A DNA stretch of 64,000 nucleotides from Gloeophyllum trabeum ATCC 11539 (lineage: Eukaryota > Basidiomycota > Agaricomycetes > Gloeophyllales > Gloeophyllaceae). The translations under genes were made by a program, and so were the position numbers. The stretch's first letter is position 1, and each line of letters opens with the position of its first letter. Below are positions 42,924 through 54,660 of the stretch, one piece after another. The notes under the pieces are model-generated. The model was not told the origin of the DNA. It did no database searches and was given only the letters and a program-made list of their open reading frames with translations. The stretch covers positions 1,168,789 to 1,232,788 of the forward strand of contig NW_006920420.1 of assembly GCF_000344685.1 (NCBI RefSeq). Direction: 5' to 3'.

Positions 42924-45900
42924 GACTTCGCCGATCCCGAGATACTTCCACCTCGATACGTTTGGCTTTAGTGAGAGCTTATAAAGGATGGCGAATGGAT
43001 GGATGAAGGCTGGAAGGAAGGAAAGCTGAGAGTAATTACGTAAATGAAGAAAGAAATTGATCGTGGCGAATCGAGATCAGATCTCGGTCCCGCATCCGAC
43101 GGAGAAGCACGCGTTGAGGCAGTGCAAATGACGATGCAACTTGAATCTGTGGCACAAATTGTGGCAGTCGAGACCGTCTCTTCACCACCTAAAGTCCTTG
43201 AATGATAAAAATGTGAAGCCAAAATATAGCTTGACTAAATACAGATAGAGGGAAGGTCCTATTTATCACTTGGAGGGTTTTTTATGCGGAAGTAGAACGA
43301 AGTACCAAGGCCAGTAATACCTTCTGCTTCGGTCTCTGATGCGACTGAATGCTTGCAAGGAAAACGAGGCCTTCGACATCAAATCCATGTTGAAGGTTCC
43401 GTGAAGGAGGAGCATAGTTGACGTGTCTCGCGATAAGGTGAGAGAAACCACAGGTACCCGGCAGCTATAGACCACCTATCCCCTACTGAGTATTAGGTGT
43501 CACAGAACACGATAGCGAAGGGATCAAGCAATTCATTCGTCAAGCTAACCCTTGTCTTTGGGCATTGAATGAAGTATAAAGTAGGCAAGACTGCTTTGAC
43601 ACGAAGACTCGGATATATACAAGACGGGATTTTGCGAACGCGCCTCTGGAAGCTGTGTCTTCCGTGCAGGAAAAGCGCGAAGTCTCTGTTTACTTAACAT
43701 TCTGTTCTGGTACCCGTTGGTGCAGCATTGCGACGTCCGTAAGCTCTGCGGATCGAGAGCCAGATAAGGGTAAGACACGGCTTCTCGAGCATGATATCTT
43801 TGAAAGCCCTTTTCTTGGAAATAGTGCTATACCAAACCACTAATTCTACCCCGCCCAACGTCTGGTTTGGAGCCTGGATATACCGACTTGCAAGAGGCAT
43901 GGAGGAGAGGGGATGAAACTTGATCCAGCCAGATGCCGATACGCCAACCATGTCCCTACTTTGGTTTTTGAGCGACTCGGCAAACAATAGACCTGGCTAG
44001 CGAGGCAGGTGGAAGCAGGGTCGGTACCGAGTCCGACGTGGATGTTTTACGTGTCGGAAGATCAGACAGTATGACCAAGAAGGTGCCCTATAATGAACTC
44101 ACTTCGTCCAACACAGATGGCGCTGCTTCGAGAAGCCGAGGTCGCAATTGTTTCTGGAAGGATCGACGGGGAGATACCCAATGCATTCGAGATTATGGCC
44201 GCATAGAACCAGTAGGCGGGTACGAAGAAGAGAAAAGCCTATGCTGCACATTTTTGCCGGCTCCGGTGACTATGCAGTTACTTAATCCATGACAATCTAG
44301 CTGCATGATTGGATGGCTAGATAGCGGAAGGTTTGATTGTGAGTGGCACCAGTTGTCCGGCCGCCATCCAAGCCGGATAGGGTTGTGTGTGACTTCATAT
44401 ATGGAGCGCATGTCCAGATTTCAAGTCGAAACTGAAGGGAGCTGCGTACTGTCATATAGCCTGGATACGCTGGGCAACGGCACCTATCAGGCGGCGTGGT
44501 TTATCTTTTCGGTTGAGGAGTGCATGATCCAATTACAGCGTATCCGTCGAAGACGAGCCTAGAAGCGGGACAGAGACCCGCTCAGCTATTTGACTTCTGG
44601 TGTCAGCCGAAGTTCGCAGTCCAGTTGGAATATCGAACGCGTCCCGCTGGGAGTCCGACCACTGTATTGCGTGGATCTCCTCTACCCCGTCACCCATGTA
44701 GATGCTTCGGGCTCCGGCAGTTAGCTATAGGGACCTTGATGACGCTGTGAGCTCGGCCGCTGGGTGATTACATGGCGTAGAGTCTGCATTCCAGCCGCAA
44801 ACCCCACCTCGCAGCCGAGCAAGCCACCTTCGAGGGTCCTGTATGAGAGATTGCCTCATCCGCGGGCATGAGGGTAGCTGTATCAAGAGCAAGAGCAGAG
44901 ATACTGCAGCTAAATGAAGAGGGCACGCTGACGCAGTTCCCACATGTTCTGACAATCTGACAGTCTGGCGACGTACCCTGTGGTTATCCTACCTCGTGTC
45001 GTGTTAGTGCCTATCCCTGTCAACCAAGCGGGTGTTGTCAGCAATGTGTGTGCCCTATGACGGTGTAGAGCACCACCCCATGAATAAGATACAAAGGAAG
45101 GCTATGAGGATAGACATACCGAGGTGTCGCCACTTGTCGGCCCTGGCGCTGAGCTGGCCGGAGATCCTCCAAAGGGGATACTGCATGCGGACAGCACCAG
45201 AAGCCGGTACAATGTCCTACTTAGGACTAACCTTGTAAAATTACACTCGCATGGGCAGTGACAGTGCAATCAACAAGACGGGTATTCAGAGGTCGGTCAG
45301 TGGTCGAGCAGAGGGTGTTTGAGAATATACTAGGTATGGACAGTAGTCAGCACTTGACGTGTTTTCGGTGCATCCCGCTCTGCATCTCTCGTGCGCCCTG
45401 CGCGACTCCGACACAGGAGTGCTCTAAGCCTCTCTAGTCCAATTCAATCTTGGCAGCCAGATCAAAGCATTCAAATGTAAGTTACCGGTTATACCAAAAC
45501 CGGGGAAGAAACCTCGGACGTAATGAGTAATTTAGCAGTACATACTCCTCCCGGCTGCCACACCGGTCTACACGTGGAGGGAAAACGGCTCTTTGGACTA
45601 TGACATCCGCTGGTCTTCCCTGTACTTAAAGACAGGAACTGTCTTGCCTTCGGAGCCGCAAGATTCAAGTGCCAGCATTCAAATTTGGGCGTGTTGAACA
45701 TCCTCGGGTCGACTTGCGTCCGTGGGTGCCATATTGGTCGTACAACAGGATCTTGACCGCTTTTGTAAGTGTATTAGAGTTTCTGTTATCATCGTCGCAA
45801 GCCGAGGCCTCTTGCGTATTTCGAAATTATATGGAGTTCGTCTGGTATATCAGTGCGTGAGTGCGGGGTGATCGCCAGCGACCCCGCCTTTCATACCATC

Positions 45901-45928
45901 CCCAGGTGTTGCGTATGATAAAGTGCTA
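42924..45928. other. 3-kb region without a supportable gene
   Basis: Only short frames occur. On the minus strand near 44240-44110 one frame reads FVPAYWFYAAIISNALGISP, and near 43900-43790 another reads IQAPNQTLGGVELVVWYSTI; both look membrane-protein-like, but I could not join them by splice sites without stops. It may be a decayed multi-exon gene or one with introns I did not resolve. Confidence 0.4.
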
Positions 45929-47351
45929 ATGACCATGCCTTCGCGCTATGCACAGCAGCTTCAGTCAGCCGGAACACGACCAGAATCCGTACCAGCCGCG
46001 GTCTACGCTAACTCAAGCGCACACTTTTCGGCCACCATATCGCCTCTCACGTCGATCCATCCCGAAGCAGACCCCCCACCGCATTACAGCATAGCTGTAT
46101 CGGGAAGCAGCAGTAGACCATCCGCGAGAAGTGCTCCGAGGAGGTCGAGCGAGCCGTCGTCGGGCACAAACGCGTCTACAGCCCGCACGCCGCCGCCTCC
46201 GCGTCGCACCCGCGCGCGTTCACGCTCGCAAAGCTCCCCGTCGTCCTCCTCGTCCTCTGTTCCGCGATCACTGTCTTCTCCGGTCCTCCAGCCCGCCTTT
46301 GCCATCTGCGCCCTGCCGGCCGGTATGAGCGTGAGTATGACCTACCCACCACAGCCCCCACCCTGTCCCTGGTCTTCGTCAGAGGACGACGACTCGGTCA
46401 CCGAGACGGAAGAGCGGCACCGGAGTAGAGGGGCGTCGGACGCGATGTACACGTCCTGGGGATCCACGCCGAGCGGGGTGAGACATCGAAAGTCGACTCC
46501 CAATCTACGAGCACGGGGTGGTACGAGGGGGCACGAGAGGGACGGCTACAACGTGGTCAAGAGCATCACGACCGCTCCGGGGGTGCAGGGCGCCGGTGAG
46601 ACGGAGACGGAAGGGGACGAGACCGTGAGTACGCCTTCAGGCTGCCTCACCATACCTCTCATCTGCATCCCCAGGCCCGCCTGCCCAACACCCGCATCGT
46701 CCCCTCATCCGCGCTCGACTCGTCCGCGCCCCTCGAGATCTTCTTCGAGCTCGCCTGCTGGCTCTCGATCGTGCCCGCCGTCTTCGGCACCATCTGGAAC
46801 TTCCTGCACGCCGCTGGTTTAATCGAGTTCGCCGGCAGCGGCGGGCCCAAGCGCATCGACCATGCCGTCGCTATGATCTGGGTTCGTGCTCACTTCTACC
46901 TCTCCATGATTACCCATCTAAGTCGCAGCAGGCTATCCTAACGGGTCACCTCCATCGCGCGCTGACCCTCGGCCTGCTCACGCGATGGCGGGCGTACTAC
47001 CCCCCGCTGCCGACGCTCATCCGCCTCCTCGCACTGCAAGCGATCTGCTGGCCCGCGACACACTTCACGCTCTCCGCCATCGACCACATCCGCCGTCCCA
47101 TGGCGTGCTGGGCCATCGTGGGCAGCACTACCGCCGTCAGTCGCGCGATGGTCATGTGGGTGGTGAGCAACCTCGGGAAACGAGACGGGCGGAGGGGGAG
47201 GCGGTGGGATGCACGGTTGGGCGTGGAGGGCATGGGGGAAAGGCGGTGGGATTGGGGCGCCGTGGGTTGGAAGTGTGCGTTGCCGGTCGGCGTGGTGTAT
47301 TTTATCATGGCGTGGGCGGGAGTGCTTAAGACAGAGATGTGGGGGTGCTGA
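45929..47351 (+). CDS. Eos1-like ER membrane protein (N-glycosylation related)
   Basis: Exons 45929-46322, 46383-46624, 46675-46881 and 46932-47351; 420 residues. The N-terminal half is disordered (Ser/Pro/Arg-rich, then acidic). The C-terminal half carries membrane segments: ACWLSIVPAVFGTIWNFL, a segment after YYPPLPTLIRLLALQAICWP, CWAIVGSTTAVSRAMVMWVV and the final PVGVVYFIMAWAGV. The YPPLPTLIRL-to-WP segment and RPxxCWAxVGxTTxxSR block recall the fungal Eos1 family, which in yeast is an ER membrane protein needed for normal N-glycosylation and oxidative-stress tolerance. The first intron is 60 nt and in frame, so it may be retained. The start codon is uncertain; an upstream exon is possible. 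Confidence 0.7.
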
Positions 47352-47771
47352 ATGAGTTGTAAGATAAGTGGGCATCCCATCGACAGATATACGGCGATAT
47401 AGGCCATCTATGTAAGATAACTTATGCCGAGCACTGGTATTCTACTTTCGTCGCTGCTTTGAATAGAGTCCTAGCTATTGCGCATCGTGGGTGGCTTGCG
47501 CAATGGGTCCTCTACGGTGTAAGCTCGACGAGACATAGTTTAAAGAGTTCCAGATAAAGGGATACTGGAAGCAACAATGAACGTCCGCGTGAGCCATACC
47601 CGCTGTGACCACGCGGCCAAGCCACATCCTTTGTGGCGTGTGGCAATGAGATATAAAGACCGCCACGACAGAGTCGCGTCTCTTCGCACCGTACCATATC
47701 CTAGCCACATAGGCCGACACTGACCTTTACACCATATCCTCCACCACCTCCTTGCCTCAAGTATCACGACC
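47352..47771. other. Promoter region of the second coiled-coil/NLS gene
   Basis: No gene is supported. The last 170 bp resemble the promoter of the paralog at 6984, including the block at 47621-47645, and contain GATATAAAG at about 47649. Confidence 0.5.
47621..47645 (+). promoter_or_regulatory. Conserved promoter block, second copy
   Basis: GCCACATCCTTTGTG plus GGCGTGTGGCA, about 130 bp before the ATG at 47772 and a few bases ahead of a TATAAAG. It matches 6832-6859 upstream of the paralogous gene. Confidence 0.5.
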
Positions 47772-49535
47772 ATGGCTTCCACCTCTGCCTCGAGCTCCCA
47801 ATCCTTCACCACGCTTCACCCGTCCCAGCCGGCGCCGTCTCTGGAATACGCCACAGTCAGCGACTTGCAGACAGCAGTCGACAATTTGCGAACGTACATG
47901 AGTTCGCAAGTCGGCACCATCAGGGAGATGCTCCGCAGCTTCGAAGATGCAAGATACAAGCAAGACAGGGCTGAGCCCACTCTACTCAGAAGCGTGGAAC
48001 AGAACCTGAAAGATCAAACTCAGAGGTGCCTAAAGTAAGTCAAGTACTTCCTTGAATGATAGACCAGAACCATAAAAGGTGCGGCGACTAGGCTGGAGGC
48101 GAAGTTACTGGAGGCCACGCAGACGATTGAAAGACTAGAGAGGTTGATAGAGCGCAAGTTGGGAGATCTGACACCTACCCCTACTGAGGCAGGGTGAGTG
48201 TCCTAACAAAGCGTGTCAAGAAGCGTACCACGAAGGACTGACGATCCATGGTGCTTTCTCGCCATTGCTTCCTGTAGAGGAAGTCCGCAGCCCGAATTGC
48301 CGGCTACGCCAGCGACGCCCAACGGGATAACACATCCGAACGGGGAAGCGCACGGAACACAGGCGGGTTCGTCGGCAACCGCTCAGCATGACCCAAGTGC
48401 AACAGGTCCTTCAGTTGTCGAAGGCATGGCAGACCATAGTCCATCGCTGGGAGAAACTGGCACGGGCGGTGATAGCCAAGCTGGCCCGTCGAGGACTGGG
48501 CAGACGTACTCCAATGGACAAGATGTCGTGCCACCGAAAGGATCCATTGGCTCGACAGCGGATAATGGGCCACGGAGCGAGAGAAAGACTGGTCCACCAC
48601 TTGTCAGGCGTCCGAAGCTGGGGCTGCCGGTCGGTCCAGTCAATGGAAACATTGCGGGGTCCAGTCAAGTTGGACAGAATGACTCATCAACTAACGGAGA
48701 AGCCGGTCCTTCAACACGCGCACCACCGGACCACCCCGTATCAGCTCGCGAATCCGTACCAGAACAGCCCACCGACCCGTCATCAAGCCGTGCTTTGGGA
48801 CTTGCAGAGTCCGCCCGGCGCAAGAAGCCACTTTCGCGGGCCTTCGCCATGGACTTCGAACGTTCTGATCGGGCAGTAAATGTACCGGATATGACGCTCA
48901 GCGGGTCCATCGCCATGGGCAATGCAGAGAACGCATTCCCAAACCTTGTAACGGCAGGACTATCTGCCAGTGAAGGTTCCCTGTTGGTGGGAGAGTGTGC
49001 TCCTACTGACTCTGGAAGGACGCGCGAGGGCCGATACAGTTCAAGTAGTGCTGTCAACGGAGACCTAGCGGCCTCAAGAGCGGACGACACCCAATCCATC
49101 GTACCTCAAGTGCCAGGGAGTGGCGTCCAAGAACTTCGCCAGGAAGTAGCGGAAGCGAGCGCCTCTCGTTCGTCGACTGATCCGTCGGGTAGTTCTAGTG
49201 TCTCTTGCGCAAAGATTGAACGTACGGAGAACCCATCGGGATCGGGGAGAGTTGTGACAAGCCAGTTATGCTCTCCATCGGCAGGCTCTGTCAAGGAAGA
49301 GTCGCCCGAGGCTCAGACAACAGGCGCAGCCGCTAGCCAAGCAAACAATATGCCCAACGCTAGCTCCTCGTCGACGCACGGGCCTAGCATGAGCGTTGTC
49401 GCAGGTCAACAGCTTCGCCGTAGTCAGCGAACCAGGAAGAGGCGATTCGATGACAGCAATGGACAGCCGTCCACTTCCACGGCCGCAGAGCGCCCTGCGA
49501 GGGGAGGGGGTAAACGGCGTAAAACCAGGAAATGA
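47772..49535 (+). CDS. Ser/Gly-rich protein with N-terminal coiled coil and C-terminal NLS, copy 2
   Basis: Exons 47772-48034, 48092-48193 and 48278-49535 give 540 residues. Intron positions and phases equal those of the copy at 6984. Conserved blocks are SLEYATVSDLQTAVDNLRTY, a coiled LEATQTIERLERLIE, TPTPTEAGGSPQPE across the second splice, PKLGLPVGPVNG, LSASEGSLLVG, VKEESPEAQTT, and a basic tail LRRSQRTRKRR with KRRKTRK. The middle is low-complexity and diverged between copies in length and sequence, while both ends are conserved, which suggests the helical and basic ends carry the function. The family is not recognised. It lies directly upstream of TOM70 in the same orientation; this is taken as the parental locus of the duplication. 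Confidence 0.8.
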
Positions 49536-49965
49536 GCTCCGTCGAGGGAAATCGCCTCAGTCGTCTTCATTATATAACACAGACCTCACCAGGGACTAAT
49601 CACGCATAGAGCGTCCTTTGTATCGTCAAATTTCGTTTCTGATTTTAATCTTCAGACTTCGATTATCCATCGATGAAGCCATGACCGAAAGCAGGGATGT
49701 CTGGACCGTGTGTCCCCATTATTATATAGTGCTTCCACGATACGCCCCTAGGAAAGTACCGGCCATAAAGCGAGTGCGTAGAGCAGGTCAGTAGCATTAT
49801 TGAAGTCGCGTGCTGCCCCGAGCGTCGAGGACGATGGCAAGGAAGGCGTGCCGCGGCTCGGAGGCTTACGGCACTCTGCCAAAATTGACGAATTGACGTC
49901 GTGCCAGACGTTGACTTACACGTTCAACTCGACCTGTTCTCTGCTTTGGTGTGCTGGCCGGCGAA
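49536..49965. other. Spacer and promoter of TOM70
   Basis: About 430 bp between same-strand genes. A 151-residue plus frame (49800-50255) overlaps the true first exon of TOM70 in another phase and is a shadow. Confidence 0.5.
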
Positions 49966-52083
49966 ATGTCAGAAGGTGCCTCCAACTCGTCGCTCGTCGA
50001 GCGCGTCCAGACGTTCGTCTCGGAGAACAAGCGCGCCGTGCTCATCGGCACGGCGGCGGCTGTCGTAGCTGCTGCAGGCGTTGCGTATTATGCTTCGACG
50101 TCCGGCCGGCCACCAAGCGCAGGAGACGTAGAGAAGGGGGAGAAGAAGGGCAAGGACAAGAAGAAGAGCAAGTCTTCGAAAAAGCGCAAGTCAGCGAAGG
50201 ACAAGGATGGACCTATCCTCGAGGAACGCAAGCCAAAGGCGGAGGAGACGTCTGACGAAGGTGAGTTGCGCATATACCTCATTCTATGGAGGAGTAATGA
50301 CATTTGTACTACTCTAGAGGAACTGGACTACACGCCAGACCAGATTGCCGCCATGTCGACAGAGGGGAAGACAAAGCTCGCGGCGACACTGAAATCAAAG
50401 GGCAATAGCGCTTACCAAAGTCGCAAGTTCGCCGTAGCTGCCGACTACTACACGCGCGCCATTGCCGTCTCCCCCAAACCCGAACCCGTCTTCTACAGCA
50501 ACCGCGCAGCATGCTACGTCAACATGAGCCCGCCAAAGTACGAGCAGGTCGTCGCGGACTGCGACGAGGCACTGAAGCTCGACGCGTCTTACGTGAAGGC
50601 GCTGAACCGGCGCGCGATGGCGCTGGAGGCCCTCGACCGGCTGGAGGAGTCCCTGCGCGACTTTACGGCGGCGACGATCCTGGACAAGTTCCAGAACGAG
50701 TCGTCAGCGCAGTCGGTGGAGCGCGTGCTGAAGAAGCTGTCGACACGGAAGGCGGCGGAGATCCTGGCGAACAGGGAGAAGCGGCTCCCGTCCCATACGT
50801 TCGTGACCGCGTACTTTGCGGCGTTCCGGCCAAGACCGCTTCCCGAGCTGCCTGAGAACCCCAGTCAGGGTGACGAGACGCTCATCAAGGCCCTGCAGGC
50901 CTTGGAGGCCGCGGACTATCCTCATGCCATGTCCCTAACGAATGAGGCGCTCGAGCAGGGTGTCTCGTTCGACGCCGGGAAGGCAGAGGCGCTGAACCTC
51001 AGGGGAACTTTCAAGTCAGTACACCATTTCAGCTGTGTGATGGTTAGCTGATTTCAATAGGTTTCTAGTGGGCGATATCCAGGGCGCAAAGGAAGACCTG
51101 CTCGCGTCCGTGGAGCTCGTGCCGGCGTTTACGCAGAGTTTGGTAAAGCTTGCAAGCGTGTATATGGAGCAAGGTGATCCTCCGAAGGCGTTCGAGGCGT
51201 TTGAGGAGGCCATCAAGTTCAACCCCAAGGACCCCGATATCTTCTACCACCGTGGCCAAGGTAGAATTCACCGCCCACGACCGTGGTACATGTCACTGAC
51301 GGGTTTATAGTTTTGTTCATTATGAACGAGTTCGCCAGGGCCGCTGACGATTATACAAAGTCGACGGAGCTCGATCCCAACTTTGTCTTCAGCCACATCC
51401 AGCTCGCGGTCGCACAGTATAAGTCGGGTCAGCTATCGAGCAGCATGGCAACATTCAGACGGACACTGAAGGCGTTCCCGCAAAGGAGCGAACCGCAGAA
51501 CTACTAGTACGTTATTCGCTTCGTTGTGCTATGCGGCGCACTGATTCTCGACTCAAGCGGCGAGCTTCTGTTGGATCAGCAGCGGTTCCAGGATGCGGTC
51601 GAGAAGTTCGACCGTGCCATCGAGCTCGAGAAGGCCAAGTATGTATTCTGCTGTTACCGTCTTGCGATCCTGGCCTAACATCTCCTTTAGACCTCCTCCC
51701 ATGAACGTTCTTCCTTTGGTCAACAAGGGCCTTGCCTTGTACCAGTGGAAGCAGGACATCGTCGCTGCTGAGAAATGCTGTGACGAGGCTCTCGAGATCG
51801 ACCCCGAATGCGAGGCCGCCGTTGCCACGCTCGCGCAATTAAGTTTGCAGCAGGGCAAGATCGACCGCGCTGTCCAGATGTTTGAGCGACAGTCTGAGCT
51901 GGCGAGGAGTGAGCCGGAGCTTGCGAACGCCTTGACGTATCAATATGTGAGAACCATTACTTCTCTCCGTCTTTCGGGCGTTGACAGAGGTTTTGCAAGG
52001 CATCATGGGCACAGCTGGACTTCATGAAAAACTATCCCCAGATGGCGGAGTCCCTAGGACAGATGGCTCGGAATCTTGTCTAG
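49966..52083 (+). CDS. TOM70: TOM70, mitochondrial outer-membrane import receptor
   Basis: Seven exons: 49966-50260, 50318-51014, 51061-51260, 51311-51506, 51558-51638, 51691-51946, 52000-52083; 602 residues. The N-terminal anchor is [20 protein letters not shown] (residues about 24-43), followed by a very basic linker ([10 protein letters not shown]). TPR motifs then run to the end: [60 protein letters not shown], and ALTYQYASWAQ. This is the Tom70 architecture: an outer-membrane anchor with a cytosolic clamp domain that accepts Hsp70/Hsp90-bound preproteins and an internal-signal-binding TPR domain. Length matches fungal Tom70 (about 600). The first TPR block (SNRAACYVN) carries the carboxylate-clamp Asn/Arg type residues. 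Confidence 0.93.
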
Positions 52084-52478
52084 GGCGACTTAGTTTGCGA
52101 TCTAGGATCATGGACGACACGACAGTGCTTTGGCTAATTTACGCATCCCAAAAGTTCAGTAGTAGTCGCGACTGTTCTCTCTACGTACTCAGATATTATA
52201 ATACCGCTGCACCCCTCTCCGTTGTCCTGTTTTCTGAAACGCACTGAGCTGCACGTACCGCCGGGATTAGACATCTGATCGAAATCACGATTGACTTAGC
52301 CGCGACGAACGCTTTCGCGTCCGAGCCGCATGCATCCCTGGCGCTACGTCCACCACCATCATCGCCGACGACTACAAGCTTGATCGCGCGTCATCCTCTC
52401 AGGACAGCCTGTACTTGGTATACCCCCTTCCCTGGCCACGTATCACCGCACTATATCACCCGTTGGAGTCTTGTGAAG
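52084..52478. other. Intergenic region between TOM70 and the next gene
   Basis: About 395 bp holding a TOM70 3' flank and the next promoter. No further gene is seen. Confidence 0.5.
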
Positions 52479-54660
52479 ATGTCCGACTCCTCTGCATCCA
52501 CCCCTGCCCTGCTTACGCCGGAGTCTACGGGATCTTCAGCACCGTCGTCGACTGCGGAAATCAAGAAGTCGAGGCGGCAGACAGCGTTCTACCCTAACAT
52601 GAACAAGTCCGCGAAACCACAGAAGCCGTTCAGCAGGAGTGCAGCGAAGAGGGAGAGCGTGATGGCGCTGGGTAGTATCGAGCATCTACAGCACTACTTT
52701 ACGAAAACCGGACTCAGTGCGCAACAAGAGTGAGTACTCGTTTACTCCTGATTAGCGGGCGTTCGAGGACGCACTACTGACAGTGTGCGGTAGGACGGCA
52801 GGGAAGCAGAAGAAAGGCCTCGTGCCAGCCATCGGGGGACTACAGAATATTAGCACCCAGGTCGCCAACCAGTTGGGACATACAGAGCTACCGCCAACGC
52901 CTGCTGTACCACAGGTCGAAAGGCCCGCGTTCCCGCCGTATGTCAAGACATTCGAGACGAACCCGGAGGCCTTGCGCGCAGGGGTGGTCGACGACCTCAT
53001 CTCTGTCGCGCACGCATGGGAGCTAGATGACGGACCTCCCGCCCAGCACACCGATCTGGCTCTACTCGGCGTAAAAGGAGAGCCTACCGGCAACGTGGAC
53101 GTGCTCAACCTGCTCAAGATCAGCACACACGCCGTCCGGTCAGTCAGGAATTATCTGATATCGCTCCCGGACGACTCAATCGTGCGGATACGCGACGACT
53201 TCCGCCCCAAAGTCACCCCGAGTAAGCCCATCGTCAAGCGGCAGGCCTCGCCCGGTAACATGCAGTCGGACCCCCTCATGATGATCCGCCGAGCCGCACT
53301 GGAGGTGCTCACCGTTCTGCGCGAGCTCGAGGAGAAGTCGCGGCTGCCACTGTCGGACGATGCGTACGATGCGCAGAGCGATCACGGCTCGTCCTCGCAC
53401 GACGCGGGCTCGCACTCGCGCGTGGCGTCGCCGAGCAATCTGGCGGAGGACACGGACCATGAGGACGCCGAGCCTGCCATCGCGTTCTCGCTCGTCAAGG
53501 TGCGTGGCCGGGACGAGTCCATCCCGGTATGGGAAGATGACACCGTGGATATGAATGACATGAGCGCGGAGGAGATGGAGAAACGCGAGCGCTGGGACGA
53601 GAGGCTCGTGCTCGGCGGTGGGTGGCTGTACAAGCAGGATATTCGTATGGAGAATCTAAGGAAGGAGAAGGAAGCGATGCAGCGGTACCTGGATCTGGTC
53701 GACGACGTGCTATTTGGCGGGCGAAAGAATGGGCGGAGGGGCTGGGAGCGCGAGCGGGCGTCGAAGAGCAAAGGTAGGAGGGTCAGCGCGGGTGACGTCG
53801 AAGGATACATGGACTCGTGGTCGCGGAGGTCGTCGCGCCGAGTGGTATCTGCGGGCATGATTGACCAGATGCGGGATTTGACTTTGAGTGAAGAACCCGA
53901 ACAGATGGAGTCACTCGCAGAAGAGGAAGAGGGAGAAAGCGTGGATGAAGATGAGTTACCAGAGTGGGCGAAGCGTAGTGCGTTTGAGAATGATCCACTG
54001 GGTATATTCAGTGTTATTACCTGTCTGGTGATGAATCTCATATGGCAGGGTTACAGGTCGCGCACATGCCGTGTTATCGGAATTACTGCCTGAACACTTA
54101 CGCTCGAAACTACCACCAGCCCCACCAGACCGGTCTGCACTTCTTCTGGCTCTGTCATCAGGGCAGCTGTTGTGTGTCTCATACAACGCCGGTGTCCGCC
54201 GGTCTCGGAAACCCTGGGGATTCATCAATAAAGACGAAATCCACGATATATTGGCTATGGAGCAGGGTCTGACCGCTGAGGAGAAGGCAGAGAGGAACAG
54301 GACTGGCTGGACGTACCGGCGCCTGGATAACCTACGGCTGTGGTCCGGGTAAAACTTACTTTCTTCAATTCTTCCTGTAAGGTCGTACTGAAGTCTTGTT
54401 TTAGAGGTCTCAAGTTACGCTACTCTTTACCCATCCATATCCTCCCCAAGCCGGGCGTACCACTGAATCTGAACGTTACTCCGACACCATCGCCACAACC
54501 CTCGCCTGGATTGAAGACCAAATTCTCGTCGGCTGAGCTACCGTTCACTTTCGACACGAGAACGATCGCGCGGAAAGACAATGGTTGGGAGGAGATGCTC
54601 GAGACAGCTGTGGTCAAATGGGCCAACGCTGTCGCAGAGGAACAGAGAGGTGAACGTTAA
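52479..54660 (+). CDS. Conserved basidiomycete protein of unknown function
   Basis: Exons 52479-52729, 52794-54001, 54057-54348 and 54405-54660 encode 668 residues. The N-terminus has RRQTAFYPNMNKSAKPQKPF and LGSIEHLQHYFTKTGL. The centre has an acidic Ser-rich stretch, WDERLVLGGGWLYKQDIRME and an acidic segment ending DELPEWAKRSAF. The C-terminal third has ALLLALSSGQLLCVSYNAGV, KPWGFINKDEIHDI, WTYRRLDNLRLW and YSLPIHILP. The ALSSGQLLCVxYNxxV pattern recalls a calponin-homology-like helix, but I cannot assign a family. Phases close at all junctions. The first ATG of the long frame (upstream of 52479) is poor; 52479 begins the conserved sequence. Confidence 0.82.

Noticed and set aside
49800..50255. 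A 151-residue plus frame at the start of TOM70
   Set aside because: It overlaps the TOM70 first exon in another phase and shows only low-complexity sequence.
53382..54041. A 219-residue Ser-rich minus frame
   Set aside because: It is antisense to the acidic, Glu/Asp-rich part of the conserved gene at 52479-54660; such codons give Ser-rich shadows.
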